A stretch of 64,000 nt of DNA, from assembly GCA_027257055.1 (NCBI GenBank), contig JAPVLO010000892.1, forward strand, positions 1-64,000, written 5' to 3'. The position numbers were made by a program, and so were the translations under genes. Below, one piece after another: positions 22,809 through 34,240 of this stretch. Origin of the DNA: Cephalopachus bancanus (lineage: Eukaryota; Chordata; Mammalia; Primates; Tarsiidae). The notes beneath the pieces are model-generated. The model did not search any database and was not told where the DNA came from. It saw only the letters and a program-made list of their open reading frames with translations. Within the stretch, counting starts at the first letter, position 1. Each line of letters begins with the position of its first letter.

Positions 22809-23169
22809 AATGTCAGCTTCCAGAGGGCTTCTGTCCTTACCATTATCCTCAAAGTGTTTGTTGAATATATGAATAATGACTTGATACACAGAAAACTCCC
22901 TCTGAAAGGTTAGTTTTACTCAGAATTAATTAAACTTGGAGGTGATCCCTTGCAAAATATATGTTTCTAAGCTATACATTCAAAATGTTAACCTGTCTTG
23001 AGAACGAGGTATTGAATTTGAAAACTGAAACTACCAGTGGGATGTGTGGAACTTTAGAAAAATCACCTATTTGTATTTTTTCCTGTTCTTACATTTAAGG
23101 CACCATAAGTTCTTTTGCTTGCAATTATGTACGAGCCACCTCAAAATCATAATGGTATGAGCCGCTTTG

Positions 23170-23780
23170 CTGCATATTTTTTATAAGAACTTTACTTTTT
23201 TCACTCTTTATTATGGACATTCAAACATGTGCCCCGTTACCCAGCTACAACAATCACCAAGGTATTGTTATGCTGGTTTTTATCAGCCATTGTGAAGCAA
23301 ATGCCCAAACATCATTTTATGATATTTCAGTGTGTATCTCTAAAAGGTAAGGATTCTTCAAAATCATCAGTATAATATCTGATTATATAAAAAGTTAACA
23401 ATAGTTCTTTAATATCCGCTATCTGATTAGTGTTCAAAATTTCCTTGTCTCAAGTGTTTTGTATTTAGTTTGTTTGAATCAAAATCCCTACAAGGTCACC
23501 CATTTGGATGGATGTTTCTTAAGTCTTTCAATCTTGTAGGTCCCCCCCCCGCTTGTGATATATTTATTACGACAGTGAGTGAGCTGCTTCCTAGTTCCCA
23601 ATATTCTGCTTCTACTGATATCTGGTTTCCTTGTGTGACTTGCCCACACCAATGGAATGGTGACAGCAAAAGCTAACTGAAGTGCTCTGCCCCTTTGGGC
23701 TGCATTTGGGGAAGTGGCTGCTCCATGCCTTTCCAGGGGCCTGGGGGTTGTCTTTTGGTCCATCTGTTTTTTCTGTGATT
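23170..23780 (-). mobile_element. Antisense L1ME-like fragment
   Basis: Motifs near GTGTTCAAAATTTCCTTGTC and TTAAGTCTTTCAATCTTGTA resemble old L1 3' sequence in reverse. A C10 homopolymer interrupts it at about 23,541-23,551. Confidence 0.5.
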
Positions 23781-23968
23781 TTTGGTGAGGACAGCAGAGA
23801 TTAGCATATTTTTCTAAACTTCCTTGAGTAGATTGTAGAAGATAATACCCCAGCCTTAAACTCTATCTTGAGTGTCTGAAATAACATCTGTAGGTCCTTA
23901 TTGAAGTTTGTTCCCAGGTAATTGCTTCTAGGACTGTGAGGGGCATGGGTTAGGTCAAGATTGTAGGT

Positions 23969-24254
23969 TGGGGCCAGGTAGGTGGGTCACACCTATAATC
24001 TCAGCACTTGGGGAGGCCGAGGTGAGAGGATTGCCCAAGCTCTCAGGCTTAAGACCAGCCTGAGCAACATGGTGAGACTTCATCTGTACGATAAATCAAA
24101 AAGTTCGATTGGCATGGTGACACACACCTGTAGTTCCAGCTACTTGGAAGGCTGAGGCGGAATTGCCTGAGCCTCTCAGGCTGAGGTTGCGGTGACCATG
24201 AGTGTGCTGCTGCCCTGCAGCCTGAGTGACAGAGTGAGACTCTGACTGGAAAAA
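23969..24254 (+). mobile_element. Alu, older copy
   Basis: Sense dimer, GGGCCAGGTAGGTGGGTCAC to GAGACTCTGACTGG. Confidence 0.9.
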
Positions 24255-24599
24255 ACGTATTGTAGGTGGGCTTCGTCCTGCTACCATGAGAGTGGCCTTG
24301 AGTTCTGCCCACTATGTGGGCCCCCACAGACATTTGGGATTGTGCCAAACTGGCGTGGAGGTTGAACCAGTACCGGTGCACGTCTTGAATTTCAGTTTAG
24401 CTGAACCATCAGTGAAGTAGTTCAGGCATTTAGGCGACAGTCGGAGTGGAAGGACCATTGTGCCAGCAGCTTTGCTTCCGGTGGTGAAGTGGGAGTTAAG
24501 GTTTTCCTCAAAAGATCAGCTGCTACCCTACTTCATGCAAAACCGAGGTGATAGCAGAAGCGGCAGCTGTACCCTTCAGTGAACTAGTTTCACTTGATA

Positions 24600-25440
24600 A
24601 TGAGGCCCGTTGAGACACGTGTTTTCTCCGGTTGGAGTCCAGTGCCGTTGTGGGCTTCCCTTTTGGTGGTGGCGGGTCAAGTTTTTCCTTGGGAAGAGCG
24701 CTGTCCCTGCGCATAGCCCCGAGAAACGACCTGGAGTGTGCTCGGGGTTTCGGGACCCCGCTGGCGCAGACGTGGTAACTCCGCACTCGCAGCTTCCAAC
24801 TTGGCAGCCAGTAGGATGGCCCTAGGTGGTGAGCGCTCCGCCGGCCCTCAGTCGTCCCTTTCCTCCCTGCACCCGCGGCGTTGGGCAGCGCCCCGGCTCA
24901 GGGGCCTACTCCGTCCCCCTTCGCGTGACTACAGCGCCGCCTTGCGACCTCGCCACTTTGGGCCACCCTGAGCCAGCCTCCCTCCCTCGGGCTGCAACGC
25001 TGCGTCTCTCCCTTCCGAAGTTGTCCCAGGCAGGGGAGAGGGGAGAGGGGTTAGCGGCTCTTGCCTTTCTCGCGGCTGCCCCGGCTCAGCAGGTAGAGCC
25101 CAATGTTTCCATTCTCCCCAGGGGTCTGTATCCTTACTGCTGACACGGGAGTTAGGGGATGAGGCGGCTGGGAGTGGGGGACCCTGCCTGAGCAGCCCAC
25201 TGCGATCAGATGCTAACAAGACTCGCCTCCCAAGCGGACGCTTGTTTGCGCCGACCTCTCACCACTCGGGTTCTGGACGCGCATTGACAGGGCCGTGGGG
25301 AAGTGTCGCCGATACCTGGCCTGCCACTTGGCTGCTAGCGCATGCTACTGGATCTGTGCAGTTACTGTCTCATGGGTGCTGGCAGAAGAAGGGGCGTGAT
25401 TCAAGTCGGAGGGCCGGATTCTACCAGCAATGAACTCTTC
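24600..25440. other. CpG-rich block of unknown function between FUNDC2 and CMC4
   Basis: This roughly 0.85-kb stretch is strikingly rich in G, C and CpG compared with its surroundings and contains no Alu. No reading frame in it matches a protein I recognise. It could be an orphan CpG island (a promoter of a non-coding transcript), or GC-rich sequence brought in by an inserted copy. A + strand AATAAA occurs 180 nt beyond its 3' side (25,619-25,624). Confidence 0.55.
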
Positions 25441-26104
25441 CATAATTCCATGCTCGTGGGTGGCTGCTTGTGGTTTTGAAAAGCAGAGTTACTGTGTAGT
25501 TAGCTATAGTAATGTTCACTCCACCATCCTTTTGTCTCACATTTGCGAGAAATACGAGCATAACTAATGGTTGGACTCTTATTTGGAACCTCTACTTTTC
25601 TACACTTTGGCAAAATACAATAAATCCTTGAAAAAAATGGTACAGAGATGAATTTCAAATTTCTGATTATCAATGTTTCACGATCTATTTCTTCTCCAAG
25701 GGAAACTCATTTATGGCCAATTGTGACCCTGTAGGAACGTTTGCTGCCGTCTCTGCTCCCTGTACCAAATTATCAGCTTCATTCATGAAGTCCAGTGTGA
25801 CTTCTGTGAAATCAGGTCCAGAACCAAAGTGCATGTTCTGCCCTATTCTCCAAGAGATCACATTAATATTTAAGTGATTAATTGGACAGAAAGCCTATTT
25901 TAGTTCTGTGCCTGATTTTCCAGAAATCACACACTGTTGTAAACATTTATAATGCCTTTATTCTTAATGGATCATGAATTTTAAGAATATGATCTTCTAG
26001 AGAAAGCTGATAGTGTTCCACTTACATTTGTACAAAGCTATAAAAGTTAGCTAATGAACTTGCCCAAACTGTCTACCTTTTTGAATTTTAAACTGGTAAG
26101 AAAT

Positions 26105-26620
26105 GACATAATTAATGAGAGCACTGGGTCTCATCCTTGCTTGCATATGGGAATCACCTGGGCAATTTAAAAAACTGACACTTGACTCTCATCCTAGACA
26201 TTCTGATTTCACTACTCTGGGATGCTGTCGGGAGCTGCCTAAGGTTTAGAAATATCACGTGTTTCTGGCCGGGCGCCTGTGGCTCATGCCTGTCATCCCA
26301 GCACTTGGGGGAAGCAGAGGCGACACGATTGCCTGAGTTTTCAGGTTCAAGACCAGCCCACGCAACTTGGCGAGACGTTCTCTCTACAATAAATTTAAAA
26401 ATCAGCCGGGTGTGGAGGTGCGTGCCTGTAGTTCTAGCTACTTGAAAGGCTGAGGCGGAAGGATCGCCTGAGCCCAGCAGGTCGCGGCGGCAGTGGCCAT
26501 GAGTGTGACACTGCACTCCAGCCTGGGCAACAAAGGGAAGAGTCCAACTCAAAAATAAAAATGAAATAAAAAATAAAAAAAAATGTCAGGTGTTTCTAAT
26601 GAGCAGCTAAGATTGAGAAA
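26105..26620 (+). mobile_element. MER5A-type hAT element split by an Alu
   Basis: TGGGAATCACCTGGGCAATT and an inner ATTCTGATTTCACTA are MER5A-like. The Alu at 26,267-26,582 is flanked by TCACGTGTTTCT and TCAGGTGTTTCT, a near-perfect target duplication. Confidence 0.75.
26267..26582 (+). mobile_element. Alu in MER5 with target duplication
   Basis: Sense dimer beginning GGCCGGGCGCCTGTGGCTCA. Confidence 0.93.
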
Positions 26621-27487
26621 TACTTAAAGTACAGAGTTGGAAGCTTGTGCTGATAAAATTAAGAGTTTTGCTGTTAACAAGTGACTACTTAACAGACCTT
26701 TAAATCCCTTTAAATAAGTGCCACATAACTTTAGGTGCCTTCTAGATACTGAGTACACATGTAATAATACAGTTTACTAAATGTTTTAGGAAGCATGTAG
26801 ATGCAAGGAAGGGACTTACTGCACTGCGGCAAAATGGAACAGCAAGGGCATCATCAGTGGATGCTAAAACTGTTGAAAGTATCATCCCACAAATGAATTG
26901 TCCATGGCAAAGGGAAAACTACCTTTCCAGCTTAAAGGTTAAACTTAACATCACTAATAGCCAACTTTGTGGGTTATTTTGGTCTTTAAGATGGGGGAAT
27001 AAAATAATAGTTCTCACCTTTCTGGAGTTCTTTCCTGGAGACTAAGATACAGTGTTAATCTCAGTCCCTAACATAAAAAGTACTCGGTAATGTTAAGCCT
27101 TCTCTGATGGCTATTTTTTGGTATGTCCTAATAATAGCTAAGAAGAATAAGATTTAAATCAATTATCTTCGTGGCTCTTGTTGACTTAAACTGACAACTG
27201 TTTATAGTAACAACTGAAATGAAACTTTCAAAAGTCTAATATACCTCTGGAAAATAAACATTTAAAACAGTCTGAAAGTTGAGTAATACTCTAAAAATAA
27301 TTTTGTAAGAATACCCAGAAGATCAATCTGATGTGATTATGAATCCACCTACATAAAATTAATATAAAGCCATGGGATAAAAACTGTAGAAGAGACCTGA
27401 GCCATGCAAAGGCACAGCTATGGTTAGAAATGAACAGATCTGTGGGTTTGCACAGACATTTTGGTAGAGAACAATTGATTATCTTCA
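26621..27487. other. Intergenic, no recognised element
   Basis: AT-rich sequence between the MER5/Alu complex and the ERV1-type LTR. Confidence 0.5.
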
Positions 27488-28028
27488 TGTCCTGACCCCT
27501 GGGGGGGGGAAGCTGCCTGTGAGTTTGGGAAACATATATTCCCTTAAACAATAAGCCATCAGATCTCAGTGGCATCTTAAAGCTTAATCAACCAAAGGGC
27601 AATGATTTGATTCCTGGGGATTCCTCCTCCTGTATCCATTGTTCACCAGATTTGTAACTTCCCCACATTCTCCTGGAGATAACATAAACCTAAGACTGAT
27701 GTTTGAGATGTTTTTCAGATTCCGCATTTTCGTAGACCTTCTGATGCCAACTGGACCAGTGAACTATGAACCCCACCCAGAAACTGACCAGGCTCTGGAA
27801 GACAATCTCAGTATCTCTGTGATACAAACCCCAACCAATTAGCAGTCTTCAGCACCCTCCCACCAAATGCCCTTTAAAACCCCTAGGCTCTGAATTCTCA
27901 GGGAGGTGTATTTGAGAAGTATCTCCTGTCTTCCTTGCTTTGTGATATTAAACTTTTCTACCGTTAACAGCTGCATCAGTCTCAAGTTTTCTAGGCAGTA
28001 GGCATAAGAACCTGATCAGGCTGTAACA
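27488..28028 (+). mobile_element. Solo LTR of an ERV1-class endogenous retrovirus
   Basis: The 3' part has LTR hallmarks: a TTTAAAA promoter-like motif near 27,871, the stretch TATTAAACTTTTCTACC, and a terminus ending GGCTGTAACA like gammaretroviral-type LTRs. No internal retroviral coding sequence is adjacent, so it is a solitary LTR. The 5' limit is approximate: a TGTCCTGA start at 27,488 is plausible, but no clear target duplication was found. Confidence 0.6.
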
Positions 28029-28374
28029 ATTCCTAATGTAAATCCTATCACTATCAACTGATAACTTAAATGTAACTTAGTCTTGTAGATGATGTAACCA
28101 TTATAGTTGTAAAATATTTTATTAAATTGTTTTATATTAACATGAGTTCATTTGAATTATTTCATGGGAATTTACCGTTGTTACTCTGGTTATTGGACAA
28201 AAGAGCTCCAGGCAGCATTTCTCTAAGTCCCTCTGGAGAACATACATCCAAAGAGATGCATTCTGCAAAACAGATTCACTTTGGCAAGGACTGCATACAA
28301 TAGCCCTTTCCAAAGAATCATCATTGACATTAGCATTAAAAAGCTCTGGAGTCTGACAGGAAAGAAACCTGTTT

Positions 28375-28475
28375 GTGTCTAACCTAGCATTTCCCAAACT
28401 TATTTGGCCACAGAAGCCCTTGCTTTTCCTGTTATAGCGATTCCTAGAAACACTGGGGAATGCCGCTTTAAAGAA
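28375..28475 (+). mobile_element. Possible hAT (MER-type) fragment
   Basis: CATTTCCCAAACTTATTTGG followed by CAGAAGCCC resembles the start of MER-class elements. The fragment is short and uncertain. Confidence 0.4.
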
Positions 28476-29193
28476 AGCAGTTGGTCTCAAGTAATGGTTT
28501 TTGCATCAGAGACCTTATCAGAATTTGTTTCTGCCTTTACTTAGTCATATTTTTGGGGGAGTGGGTGATGGTGGTTCTAGCACCCATCTGAGTAAAGCAA
28601 ATGGCCTGTTGGGTACTGCCTCCCCAGCTCTATAAAGTGACTGACAACTGTCAACAGGCTTCCTTCAGCAACTTTGTATTAATGTTGTCTGAATCCACTG
28701 TTACCAGTTTTGATTATAGGGATACAAAAAAAAAAAAAAAAAAAAACCCCACCTAAAAATGTTAATTCTGCAGCTGCCTGCCTTCCAATGAAATTTTTCT
28801 CTTCAGCTTCTTTATGATAAATTAAGGATCATTAAACATTATAAGAATCATTTATATGCCTTTCCTACACTGAATGAACAAATAGTAGGCACTGTCTTCT
28901 GGCTAGGCACTGTGGTGGAGATGCAAAACAGAAAGAAATGCTCTGGCATCTGGAAAGCCACTTCACATTATTGGAAGTACAACAGGTATTGAGTTAGGGT
29001 AAAGAAAACTTTGACTTAGTTTAAGCATGTAAGCTATGAAAGGTATCAGAATTCATTAAAATACCTCATACGACAGGTTTTATGGATGGCACTAGTGGTT
29101 TATACTCAAATGCTAAACAGAATTCATTAATACCAACAGCTAATAGCCTTAAAATGCATTTAGTACAAAACCAAAATTTTTCACTTAAACAGG
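28476..29193. other. Intergenic sequence downstream of CMC4
   Basis: Mostly single-copy-like, with a long poly-A run at 28,723-28,746 and possible old MIR/L2 debris near 28,880-28,990. Confidence 0.45.
28723..28746. repeat. Poly-A tract
   Basis: About 23 consecutive A bases with no recognisable retroelement directly upstream. Confidence 0.85.
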
Positions 29194-29218
29194 TTTATTT
29201 TAGCAGCTCAGTTTTATT
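29194..29218 (-). terminator. CMC4: Candidate CMC4 polyadenylation signals (two AATAAA)
   Basis: Two minus-strand AATAAA hexamers lie at 29,213-29,218 and 29,194-29,199, about 190 and 210 nt past the CMC4 stop codon, in AT-rich single-copy sequence. The position fits a short 3' UTR. No transcript evidence is available from sequence alone. Confidence 0.55.
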
Positions 29219-29405
29219 ACCTTCTACATATTGACTTTTAATATATTCATGTTTCTGCCTGTTCTGCATAGATGGCATATTCATTAACTTTTATAGTTGA
29301 CTTTTGTATTTGCTATTGCTGCTACCTGGCCTGAAGAAAGTCAGGAGGATAAATAAAATTTGCTTGGTGGAAACATGGAGCAGCATTGAACTTCTCAGCA
29401 GAAGT

Positions 29406-29554
29406 TTACTTTGATGCAGGCTTCAGTATCAGGTTTTCTTCCTCTTCTTTTTCAAATCCTGAACAGACGAGAGATCTTCCCTTGGGATATCGAGCACAAC
29501 ACTTACGCAGTTCTTGGATGACAGCCTGACACTTTAATTCCATGTAGTTGTTGG
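29406..29554 (-). CDS. CMC4: CMC4 terminal coding exon
   Basis: The minus-strand acceptor ends ...TTTTTCAG at 29,555. The exon completes the split Ala codon and reads ANNYMELKCQAVIQELRKCC, then ARYPKGRSLVCSGF and an acidic tail ending LKPASK, with TAA at 29,408-29,406. C28-X9-C38 is the second CX9C motif; C39 and C50 form the extra pair known in this family. All seven cysteines are kept, so the protein looks functional. The combined coding length is 207 nt including stop. Confidence 0.95.
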
Positions 29555-29761
29555 CTGAAAAACATAGGCAGACCCTCATCACGATCTTAGGACTAAGGTA
29601 CAGGGAGGGTTAGAGCAGTGCTTCCCACCCCTTTTCACTTTCAGTATCTATGGAACTGGAAGAAAGAGGATATACCCAAGTCCACTGAGTTCTTTATGAT
29701 TTAGGGACCCGTCAACAGGTCCATTAGGAAGAAAAGTTACAATTTATATAGTGGCCAAAAG

Positions 29762-30064
29762 ATAGCCAGGTGTGGTGACTCATGCCTGTAATCTCAGCCC
29801 TTTGGGAGGCTGAGATGGGAGGACTGTTTGAACCCAGAAGTTTGAGACCAGCCTAGGCAAAATAGTGACACCTTCTCCCTACAAAACAAAAAATAAAAAA
29901 AATTAGTCAGGTGTGGTGGCACACATCTGTAGTGCCAGTTACTCAGGAGGCTGAGGCAGAAGGATTGCCTGAGCCCAGGAGGTCAAAGCTGTGAGGAGCC
30001 ATGATTGTGCCACTGTATTCCAGCCTGGGGCAATAGAATGAGACTCTGACTCAAAAAAAAAAAA
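29762..30064 (+). mobile_element. Alu, older copy
   Basis: Sense dimer, AGCCAGGTGTGGTGACTCAT to GAGACTCTGACTCAAAAAAA. Confidence 0.92.
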
Positions 30065-30123
30065 TTTTAATAAAATGGAATGAAAATGGCCAAAACAATT
30101 TAAATATATGATTTTCCCTTTTA

Positions 30124-30648
30124 AAGGCTGAATTAATAGCTTATGTGTGCCTTTTCTTAGGGCAGTGGTTTTTTTTTTTTTTTGAGTTGGAGTCTCACTC
30201 TGTCGCCCAGACTGGAGTGCAGTGGCATGCTCCCTGCCACTGCAGCCTCGACTTGCTGGGCTCCGGCGATCCTTCCGCCTCAGCCTTCCAAGTAGGTGGA
30301 ACTACAGGCACGCGCTACCACGCCCGGCTAATTTTTTTATTTATTGTAGAGATGAGGTCTCGCCAAGTTGCCCAGGCGGGTCTCGAACCCCGCGGGCTCA
30401 GGCAATTCACTCATCTCAGCCTCCCAAGGCGCTGGATTGCAGGCTGAGCCACTGAGCCCGGCTAGGGCAGCGGTTTTTTAACATCTTTATTATTATTATT
30501 GGTCACTACTCTCTTTAGGTAATTTGATGAATTAGAAAAATGCACATACTCCACACCATTATTTTGCATATACAGTTTAAGTGGGTTGTGCTGGACCTCT
30601 TCTACCAAGTGTGTGCATCAGAAGTTGGCAAACTGCAGCCAGAAGGTC
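30124..30648. repeat. Inverted-repeat copy B, split by an Alu
   Basis: It is the reverse complement of 19,020-19,252 once the Alu at 30,172-30,463 is removed. It lies in the CMC4 intron. Confidence 0.9.
30172..30463 (-). mobile_element. Alu with target duplication in the inverted-repeat block
   Basis: AGGGCAGTGG and AGGGCAGCGG flank the element; it splits the second copy of the 19-kb/30-kb inverted repeat. Confidence 0.94.
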
Positions 30649-30835
30649 AAATTTGGCCTTTTTTCCAGCAGTGAGCTACGGATCAATTTTAGATTTTTAA
30701 AGGATGTAAATATAACACACACACACACACACCCCATATATATTTATCTCAAAGACCTTATTGGCCTTGAAAGCCTAAAATATTACCTGTTTGGCCCTTT
30801 TCATGAACATTTGCAGATCCCTGCTATACATAAAC
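30605..30835 (-). mobile_element. hAT-type DNA transposon remnant
   Basis: GTTGGCAAACTGCAGCCAG at one side and CCTTGAAAGCCTAAAATATT plus CCTGTTTGGCCCTTTTCATG at the other resemble the same hAT family as 11.6 kb. An (AC)n tract occurs inside. Confidence 0.6.
30714..30733. repeat. (AC)n microsatellite
   Basis: About nine AC units. Confidence 0.85.
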
Positions 30836-30997
30836 CCTAAGTTAAGGAGGACTTACTCTAAAGGTTCTAGTTCAGCTGCAGTTAATCTGAGTCCCCCAGT
30901 ACCGAAATTGGGTACGTGGTAGTTAGCTCAGGATAGGAAAGACAATTCTCACTAGAAAGACAGTATAGCAAGGTGGCTGGCTAAAAGTCCAGGTTGG

Positions 30998-31286
30998 AGC
31001 CGGGCTTGGTGGCTCAGCCTGTAATCCCGTGCTTTGGGAGGGATTTGGGAGTGGATTGCCTGAGCCCGCAGGTTCCAGACCCACCCGGGCAACTTGGCGA
31101 GACCTCATCTCCACAATACATCAAAAAAATTAGCCGGGCGTGGTACTGCAAGCCTGTAGTTCCAGCTACTTGGAGGTGGAAGGATCGCTGGAGCCCAGCA
31201 GGTCGAGGCTGCAGTGGCCGAGAGCGGCCACTGCACTCCAATCTGAGTGGCAGAGTGAGACTTCAACTAAAAAAAAAAATAAATAA
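30998..31286 (+). mobile_element. Alu with target duplication
   Basis: GTCCAGGTTGGA lies on both sides. Confidence 0.94.
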
Positions 31287-31324
31287 ATGTCCAGGTTGGA
31301 AGCTAGACTAAAGGGGGTGGGGGC

Positions 31325-31505
31325 GAGTTCAAATTCCCACTGTGCCCCTTACTAGTTTTGTGACCCTGGGTAAGTTCATAACTTCTGTGTCTGTTTCCCC
31401 ATCTATGAAACTGGGGTCATAGCACCTACCTCATGGATGAAATGATTAATATGTGCAAAGTCGTTACAACAGCACTTGTCATCTATGAGCACTTAATGCT
31501 AACTT
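31325..31505 (+). mobile_element. MIR SINE
   Basis: CTTACTAGTTTTGTGACCCT, GGTAAGTTCATAACTTCTGT and a CACCTACCTCATGGATGAAA tail form the MIR core. Confidence 0.85.
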
Positions 31506-31726
31506 TGTCTTTCCAGCTCCTAATCCTCCTCCCACGTTGAACCAAAGGGGTGAGACCAGCTCTTTTAAACTTGATTCTTATACTCCCTTGGCCATAGGTT
31601 GCTATTTCAAATAAGGTAAGAATTTATTTGGGAGAAGAAATTAAATGCAAAGTTTTTCCCTTATTCCTAAAGTTGGCGGAAGGGAAGAAAAGAATGACTC
31701 AAATGGTATTATTATTGTTGTTATTA

Positions 31727-31829
31727 ATTTATTTTTTGTAGAGACGAAGTCTCACTTTGTTGCCCAGGCTGGTCTCGAACTTCTGGGCTCAAGTCTGGGA
31801 TTACAGGCATGAGCCACCATGCTAGACCT
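31727..31829 (-). mobile_element. Alu fragment
   Basis: Antisense piece, GTAGAGACGAAGTCTCACTT to GAGCCACCATGCTAGACC. Confidence 0.8.
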
Positions 31830-32384
31830 TCAAATGGTATTATTATACACCAATATTTTAGATTAATCTAAAAGATTTTATAAGATATTGCTTAGACCAA
31901 AATATGAAAAGTCCAAGAATTAAAGTTTAAAAAGTCCAAGAAAATACACAAGCAAGGGTTTTCTTTAGTGGTGGGTATTTGGGGGAATGTCAAACATTTT
32001 TTCCTTTGGACCTTTCTATATTTTCATGACCATCCATCTCCATTTATTACTTTAATAATGTGTAAAAGTTATCAAAAAGGCCAATTTTCAAATTCAGATA
32101 GCTTTATAGTTTGCTCTTCTAGCAATAATCATGCACTGATTAAAAAAAATTAACATTTGGTCAAACTTAGTGGCTGTACAAATGGACAATCACATCTAAT
32201 ATGCCTTAGTTGAAATTTATTTTGCCTTTAATAGTTGCTGACTTGGCAGCCTGAATTCCAATTGTCTTTTCAAACCCCCTTTTACCAGATTGCTTTTAAA
32301 AAGCGAGTTGTCAGTTATTGTGAAGTATAATCAACCTATTTAAAACTAGCATTTTTTAAAAAAGGACTTTGCCCAGCTCAGTAA

Positions 32385-32535
32385 TTCTCAACTCTGGTTG
32401 TGCATTAAGATTACCTGGTTAGATTTCTAGAATCATTCCTAACTAGATTCTAGCCCCAGGGAGTGTGATTTAATTGTTAGGCATGCTTTTAAAGCTCTCC
32501 AGGTGATTCCAATGTACAACTAGGATTGAAAACCC
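32385..32535 (+). mobile_element. MER5-type hAT element
   Basis: CAGTAATTCTCAACTCTGGT, TTAAGATTACCTGGTTAGAT and CTCCAGGTGATTCCAATGTA follow the MER5 order. Confidence 0.75.
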
Positions 32536-32738
32536 CTAGCTTTCATATCACTTTGTGTCTGCATCTTTGATGATACAATGAGGAAAATCTTCAGGATAAC
32601 TACAGGAATGTTACATTCTGAGAAAACAGTTAATATAGGTTGTTGATAAAAGAATAATTGGTCGCTTACAGTTAGTTTACAGTGGGTTTTTCTACTGTGG
32701 AAAAAAAGTAGATGTTTAAAAAACATTTCAAATACTAC

Positions 32739-32806
32739 CTTGTAAACATTTCTGTATTTCACAGGCTTGTTTCTGGCACGGATCCTTCTGCGGCATATCC
32801 AGAAAA
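32739..32806 (-). CDS. CMC4: CMC4 first coding exon (coding part 32,739-32,796)
   Basis: CMC4 (p8-MTCP1) is a small twin-CX9C protein that folds as a disulfide-linked helical hairpin and is associated with mitochondria. On the minus strand an acceptor TTTTCTTGTTTTAG at about 32,807 gives 10 nt of 5' UTR. The ATG at 32,796-32,794 then starts MPQKDPCQKQACEIQKCLQ, and a GTAGTA donor follows after a split Ala codon. Cysteines 7, 12 and 17 are present; C7-X9-C17 is the first CX9C motif. The exon joins in frame to 29,406-29,554 to give exactly 68 residues, the length of the human protein. The MTCP1 coding exons lie upstream, within the CMC4 5' intron. Confidence 0.95.
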
Positions 32807-33134
32807 CTAAAACAAGAAAAATGATTTTTATTTTGCTTTTTTCTATAAAGACTTTAAAGCCCCTCTACATGGGATTTTCTTCTGAGACAAGCAGTATGCC
32901 CTTACGGTTGCTGGAAAATAATTACACTAAAAAATACTCTTCCCATTCATAGGATAAATCAACTATATTTTGATAATATTCATTTCATTAGGTTCAGAAG
33001 ATATGATAGCTTTACATGGAAGAAGACCTTGAATACTGTAAACTACTGTTAGGCTAGAGGAGCTGATGCCACAGCCTGGCTCTATCATTTGCAGAAGAAA
33101 CTCTTAATAAATGATTACACTCCTTGATCTTTTT

Positions 33135-33275
33135 TCTTTATTACTCATGTATAAAATGGGAATCATACCTACCTCAAAGCATTGATGGAAGGATTAAATG
33201 TGATAAAGAATATAAAGTGCATATGATAGTGCCCGGAAGGCAGTAAAAATTCAATACATGGTAGTTATTATTCCC
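33135..33275 (+). mobile_element. MIR SINE, 3' part
   Basis: AAAATGGGAATCATACCTAC, then GGATTAAATGTGATAAAGAA and GTGCCCGGAAGGCAG follow MIR order. Confidence 0.8.
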
Positions 33276-34192
33276 AAGACTTTTTTTTTTTAAAGTAAAA
33301 CCTTACTTTTAGTGTATATGAACCGTTACAACTACTTTAACTCAGGAAATTCTTTACAGGTACTAAATGCTTTCCTGCAAATCAGCAATATTTGGTGCTA
33401 TTAATTCCAGATAAAATGGCTTTAAGTTCTTGTAAAAACCAGCTTATTTAAAATATTTTTAACCAGAGAATGAATTTAAGATTCCACGATTTTGATCGGC
33501 AACTTCAGACAGAAAAAAGGCCCAGGAAACTAGCTAATTTCATCAATGCGAATCTCTTTTCAGAGCCCCCTAAGTACTCAGTAGATCCAAATTAGGTCAG
33601 TACTGGGATGGGAAACACTGGAGCAAAACCTAGGATATTTACAGGATGTGAGAAGGAAAGGCAGGTGAATTGCTACAGGGCAAAAAGCGACAAATAGATG
33701 TTGATGCTGCTAGGAGCTGCTCTCTTCTCTCTAAATCAGTACCAAGTCCTTGGTGATCAGGGCATCTGTTCTGTAGCAGGTGCTGACTTTTGTGGGATTA
33801 ATCAGATCCCCGTTCCAGCCGATGATGTCCATTAAAGGTTCTATGGCAATTTCCAAAGGAGTCAATTTCAAGTAATGTATCCTGACTAAGTGCTTTTGTT
33901 GACTCACTTTCTGCCCGCATAACCCTCTCTCTGCAGTTTTACTTGCAGTATTCTTCATGACCCTTCCTAAACTTCTGTGTTCTTGAGCAGTTTTTCACCC
34001 CACTCCCTCCCCCCAGGCCCAAGGGTGGGTGCACTGCAGTAGTGGATGGATTGCCATATACTGAACAGAACAAAGGAGCATATCTTCCTAGAATCCCAGC
34101 ACCTGGAAAAAAAAATCATTAAAATCACCACAACTGAATAGAGTGAAGACAAAGAGCTGGGGGATGGGGGAGAAATAGAAATACATACCAGG

Positions 34193-34240
34193 TTAATCAT
34201 CAGGCAAAAGCTTAAGCAACAGCTCCTGTACTCCCCTGAC
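34193..34240 (-). CDS. MTCP1: MTCP1 terminal coding exon
   Basis: This very short terminal coding segment (48 nt) follows a 81-nt intron. The acceptor is CCAACAG, and the product is VRGVQELLLKLLPDD followed by TAA at 34,195-34,193. It supplies the last strand or turn of the TCL1-type barrel and closes the protein at 107 residues. I did not identify a convincing MTCP1 polyadenylation site further downstream. Confidence 0.93.
   Translation of the reverse strand, partial: VRGVQELLLKLLPDD

Noticed and set aside
24523..24786. 87-codon minus-strand frame at the edge of the CpG-rich block
   Set aside because: No homology recognised, no splice context; high G+C keeps it open.
27488..28028. A complete endogenous provirus
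   Set aside because: Only one LTR-like segment is present, with no internal coding sequence or second LTR nearby.
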